Assembly (NCBI GenBank): GCA_004369085.1
Contig: ML210246.1
Location: 39,468-103,467, forward strand
Origin: Coprinopsis marcescibilis
Taxonomy: Eukaryota > Basidiomycota > Agaricomycetes > Agaricales > Psathyrellaceae
DNA: 64,000 nucleotides
Direction of reading: 5' to 3'
Shown in pieces: positions 61,329-64,000 of the stretch; the first letter of the stretch is position 1; every line of letters begins with the position of its first letter. The notes below the pieces were generated by a model that saw only the letters and a list, made by a program, of their open reading frames with translations, made no database searches and had not been told where the DNA came from. Position numbers and translations under genes: made by a program.

Positions 61329-61862
61329 GGGGTTGGAGCTTGGTTGGATTTGGATTGGAGTTGACGAGGCTTCTGCGTGGTTAGTGGTTTGCCGTATATC
61401 CTTTTTTTTTTTGCGATAAAAGGTGGTCTTTGGGAGCGTACGTTTGCGTGGGAGGCCGTTGCGAGTGGAAGTTTGACTTGAAAAGTTGTTGTTATGTAGG
61501 TTGTACGGTACTGCATAATTCTTAGTCTTGGATTTCGAACTGTCGCGATGGTCGGCCCTCAGGCCTCAGGGGTCGTGTACGTTTTGGTTTGGTCTCTGTA
61601 GTTGTCTGCGAAATGTTGTCCGAGAAACTCGGAGAGACTTCGTAATGAACTTGCTAAGTCTCGTCGTTTGCCTCGTCCTCGATCAAGCTTCAAGGCTGAT
61701 CTGAGCCTACAAATGGGTGTTCTCATTGTACAGAGGTTGGTAAAACAGATAGTTTGTAGCATTGTATGGACAAAGTGAGTACGGTACAGCGTGAAACCAC
61801 GAGTAAAGCCATATACTGCCTAGTAGTTTGGCTGTTGCTTTTTGCGGCTTAGGTGTTGAGGC
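61329..61862. other. Convergent spacer between the exonuclease and locus F
   Basis: 3' flanks of both genes; a run of T/A at about 61400-61415. No gene seen. Confidence 0.45.
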
Positions 61863-63362
61863 CTAGGATTGAGCTGGACATAGGTTTGTTGAGCAAGTTG
61901 GCATGAGCCTTGGGTCAAGAGATCATACCTGAAAGTCTGCTTCGGATATCGCGTGTTTCGCGCCTGCATTCGAGTGCTTCTTCAGTCCTACCAAGTCCTT
62001 CGAGGTATATGGCGCGGTTGTGGAGGCAGTTGGCATACTTGGCCTCAAACACCGCCGGATCCCTTTCAGCCAATCGGCGATACACCTGTACTACCTCGTC
62101 TGAGGATGACATGGCCTCAGCCGAGCGGCCGCAGGCATTAAGGTCGCTGGCCAGGTTCTGCAAGGACTGTGCAAGGGTGGGACTGTACTTCTCGGGATTG
62201 ATATGCGCGAGTCGACGGCGTATCGACACCGCTTCCTGGCCATACTCGACCGCTTCGGCTATCCGTCCAGCCTTGCCTGTATACAGTGCATGAAGATGGA
62301 GGGAGTCGGCAAGGTAGGGCTCAAGTCTGGGAGGATCGTTTGAAACCAGTTGGCGGCGGATCTCGATGGCTTCGCTTGAGAATGGGATAGCCTCGACCGC
62401 CCGTCCACAATTGTAGAGATGGCTGGCCAAATCTTGCACGGACTCTGCAAGGTCTCCGGTGTATCTCTCGGGATTGTCGTGCGCAAGTCGACGCAGTATC
62501 TCCGCTGCTTCCCGACCGTACTCAACCGCCTCCGCTATCCTTCCAATTGTTTCGGCATACTGTGCATGGCTGTAGAGGGATTTAGCGAGGTCGGGCTCAA
62601 ACGTGGAAGGGTCGTCTGCAACCAGCCGGCGACGGACGTCGATCACCTCGTATGACAGTGGGATGGCCTCCACTGTCCGACCACAGCTATCAAGAATCCT
62701 AGCCAAATTGTGCAAGAAGAATGCAAGAACAGGGCTGTACTCTTCGGGATCGATGTGCGCGAGCCAACGCCGTATCTCCACCGATTCCTGGAAACATTCA
62801 ATCACCTCTGGCGTCCTTCCTGCATTATAGAGATGCTTCGCCCGCCTCTCAAGTGAAGCGGCAAGCTCTGCGCTGCTCTCCGTATCCCGTTCCCGTTCCA
62901 GCATCTTGCGGCGAAGCTCAACCTCCTCCTCCACAACAACGGCAGCTTCCTCGTGTCTCTCGCATGCGCCGAGGCCCCAGCCCAAGCTCCGCAATGCCAA
63001 ACCCAACCGGTGCTGGAAACGCGCTGGATGAGCGTCCACTAGTTGGCGATACAGGTCGAGCACTTCCATGCCGATTTCGTGTGCTTCCTCATACCGTTCA
63101 GCCTTGTCCAGCACAAGGCCTTTTGTCTCCAGTGAGTGGAAATGGCTGTGATGCATGCTGATGTTTGAAGCGTTCGGCAAGATGTCACCATTAATATTGG
63201 GGTTGACCGCTGCAAATCAGGGTCAGCAAGTACAGCGCGGGCATTTTTTGCGCGCTCACTACTTGGCCCTGTTTTCTGAAGATTAGCAAGTGGTAGTGCA
63301 CCAGCCTGCCTAGATCCTCGCCTGCCCCGCGCTGGCTTCCAATTTTGAACTTTGCTGCGTAG
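61863..63362 (-). CDS. TPR protein F: NLR relative with the NACHT domain deleted
   Basis: On the minus strand an exon from 63209 codes ILPNASNISMHHSHFHS, clearly the pre-NACHT motif exon of gene C (FPNASNVNLNHPHFHS). Instead of continuing to the intron and NACHT domain, it runs directly into TPR sequence: LETKGLVLDKAERYEEA, equal to the second TPR of genes A-C. P-loop, Walker B and winged helix are all absent. The TPR part (to 61929) has about nine repeats including several 92-residue units, then an intron and an 11-nt last exon (61873-61863) giving AQS as in A. Upstream, the intron before the motif exon (63210-63265) and an exon starting CTACGCAGCAAAG (63362) still match gene C, but phases do not join cleanly, so the true start is open (an ATG at 63478 is possible). 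It may be a functional short form or an early pseudogene. Confidence 0.75.
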
Positions 63363-63844
63363 CTAAATTGGAATTGAGTGCGATGGAGAGCAGTTGATCG
63401 ATGAGCGATAGAATGATTCAGAAGGGGTAGTAATGAATACGTGGGAGGAGTGATCGCTGCGGGCGAGCCTTCCAGCATACAGATGGCAGCTAAGATAAGG
63501 GCATAGGGGGGCAGGGATAAGATACTAGAATTCTTGTGTGGTTCGCTCGAGGTCTTTCTAATAGAGTGGAATTTGTAGTGAGTGTGACGATAGTTTGATC
63601 AATTAATATTAGTACTGATAGTGGTAATCTAATCTATGGGATGGATTTAATCTGAAAGTCGTAAGAAGGAAAGAAAGAAAGGAAAGAAAGAAAGAAAGTA
63701 GCGAAATAAGAAGGATAATGATAGCAATGGTTGGGGGCTTCGAGCAGCAAGAGGTATTGTAATCTTGTTGCTCGATGGGTTGTAAGCCCGATGGGTATGA
63801 AGGCGGCTAACCCACTGAAACGCCAGCCGACGGCATAGCCACGG
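63363..63844. other. Upstream region of locus F with purine-rich simple repeat
   Basis: Contains GAAAGAAAGAAAGGAAAGAA-type sequence at 63660-63700, which on the minus strand is a CT-rich tract upstream of F, as before A, B and C. No gene seen. Confidence 0.5.
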
Positions 63845-64000
63845 CTAACCCAAAACCACGCGTTTCAATCTTTTGCTTGAAGTACTTAGCAGGTTCCCGA
63901 CATGAGTGGGGGCCAAGTCGTCTAAGGTTCGCCAATATCGCATAAAGGCGTCTGATGACCACCTTCCCATGGCCTTGACTACGTCCGGAGATACACCTGC
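63845..64000 (-). mobile_element. C-terminal end of a tyrosine recombinase (mobile element, runs off the window)
   Basis: The minus strand codes the last 51 residues of a tyrosine recombinase-like protein ending at TAG 63847-63845. KAMGRWSSDAFMRYWRTLDD is the typical final block of integrase-like proteins of fungal elements: GRWSSDAF with the following RYWR, where the Tyr is the candidate nucleophile. The rest, including the other catalytic Arg and His residues, lies beyond the window. Whether it belongs to a Crypton, DIRS/Ngaro-like or domesticated gene cannot be told. Confidence 0.65.

Overview
The window looks like nuclear DNA of a filamentous basidiomycete, most likely an Agaricomycete. 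Genes are split by many short introns (about 47-60 nt) with GT(A/G)-AG borders. The adenylate cyclase has the fungal RA-LRR-PP2C-cyclase layout. The middle is filled with NACHT-TPR (NLR-like) and CHAT-TPR genes, families that are expanded in mushroom-forming fungi. Exon models were made by hand from splice signals, reading-frame phase and comparison between paralogues in the window; none was checked against transcripts.

Layout. 1-417: 3' end of an unrecognised gene (+). 759-6557: adenylate cyclase (-). 7888-9126: F-box protein (-). 9973-11729: membrane-anchored SGNH/PC-esterase (TBL-like) protein (+). 11830-13500: dead NACHT-TPR copy (-). 15249-18953: NACHT-TPR gene A (+). 19237-19640: degraded repeat. 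20790-23063: dead copy of COG3 (+). 23116-23182: relic of the PC-esterase last exon. 23382-24327: non-autonomous DNA transposon with long inverted ends. 24493-30753: NACHT-TPR gene D (-). 31839-32175: second copy of the degraded repeat. 32919-36329: broken CHAT-TPR gene with its 5' part inverted. 36609-42033, 42452-45600 and 46260-52816: NACHT-TPR genes E, B and C in a row (+), with an assembly gap inside C. 53155-53984: glyoxalase I (-). 55647-58255: acidic/basic nuclear-type protein (+). 58698-61328: REX1-type RNA exonuclease (+). 61863-63362: NACHT-TPR derivative F that has lost its NACHT domain (-). 63845-64000: tail of a tyrosine recombinase from a mobile element (-).

How it fits together. 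Conserved housekeeping genes (cyclase, glyoxalase, exonuclease) flank an accessory block of about 52 kb. There, NACHT-TPR genes have duplicated, lost and gained TPR units, and decayed. A, B, C and F form one subfamily sharing tiny 5' exons, an upstream promoter block and a last coding exon of 11 nt; D with the dead copy at 11.8 kb is a second, and E a third. All carry a short hydrophobic motif ahead of the NACHT domain, encoded on phase-1 exons. The layout (short motif, NTPase switch, repeat sensor, next to a CHAT protease-like gene) resembles fungal NLR self/non-self and cell-death systems; that role is inferred, not shown. The least expected structures are the NACHT-deleted locus F, the nearly perfect 276-nt TPR array of gene C, and a duplicated PC-esterase/NLR block in which each half lost the opposite gene.
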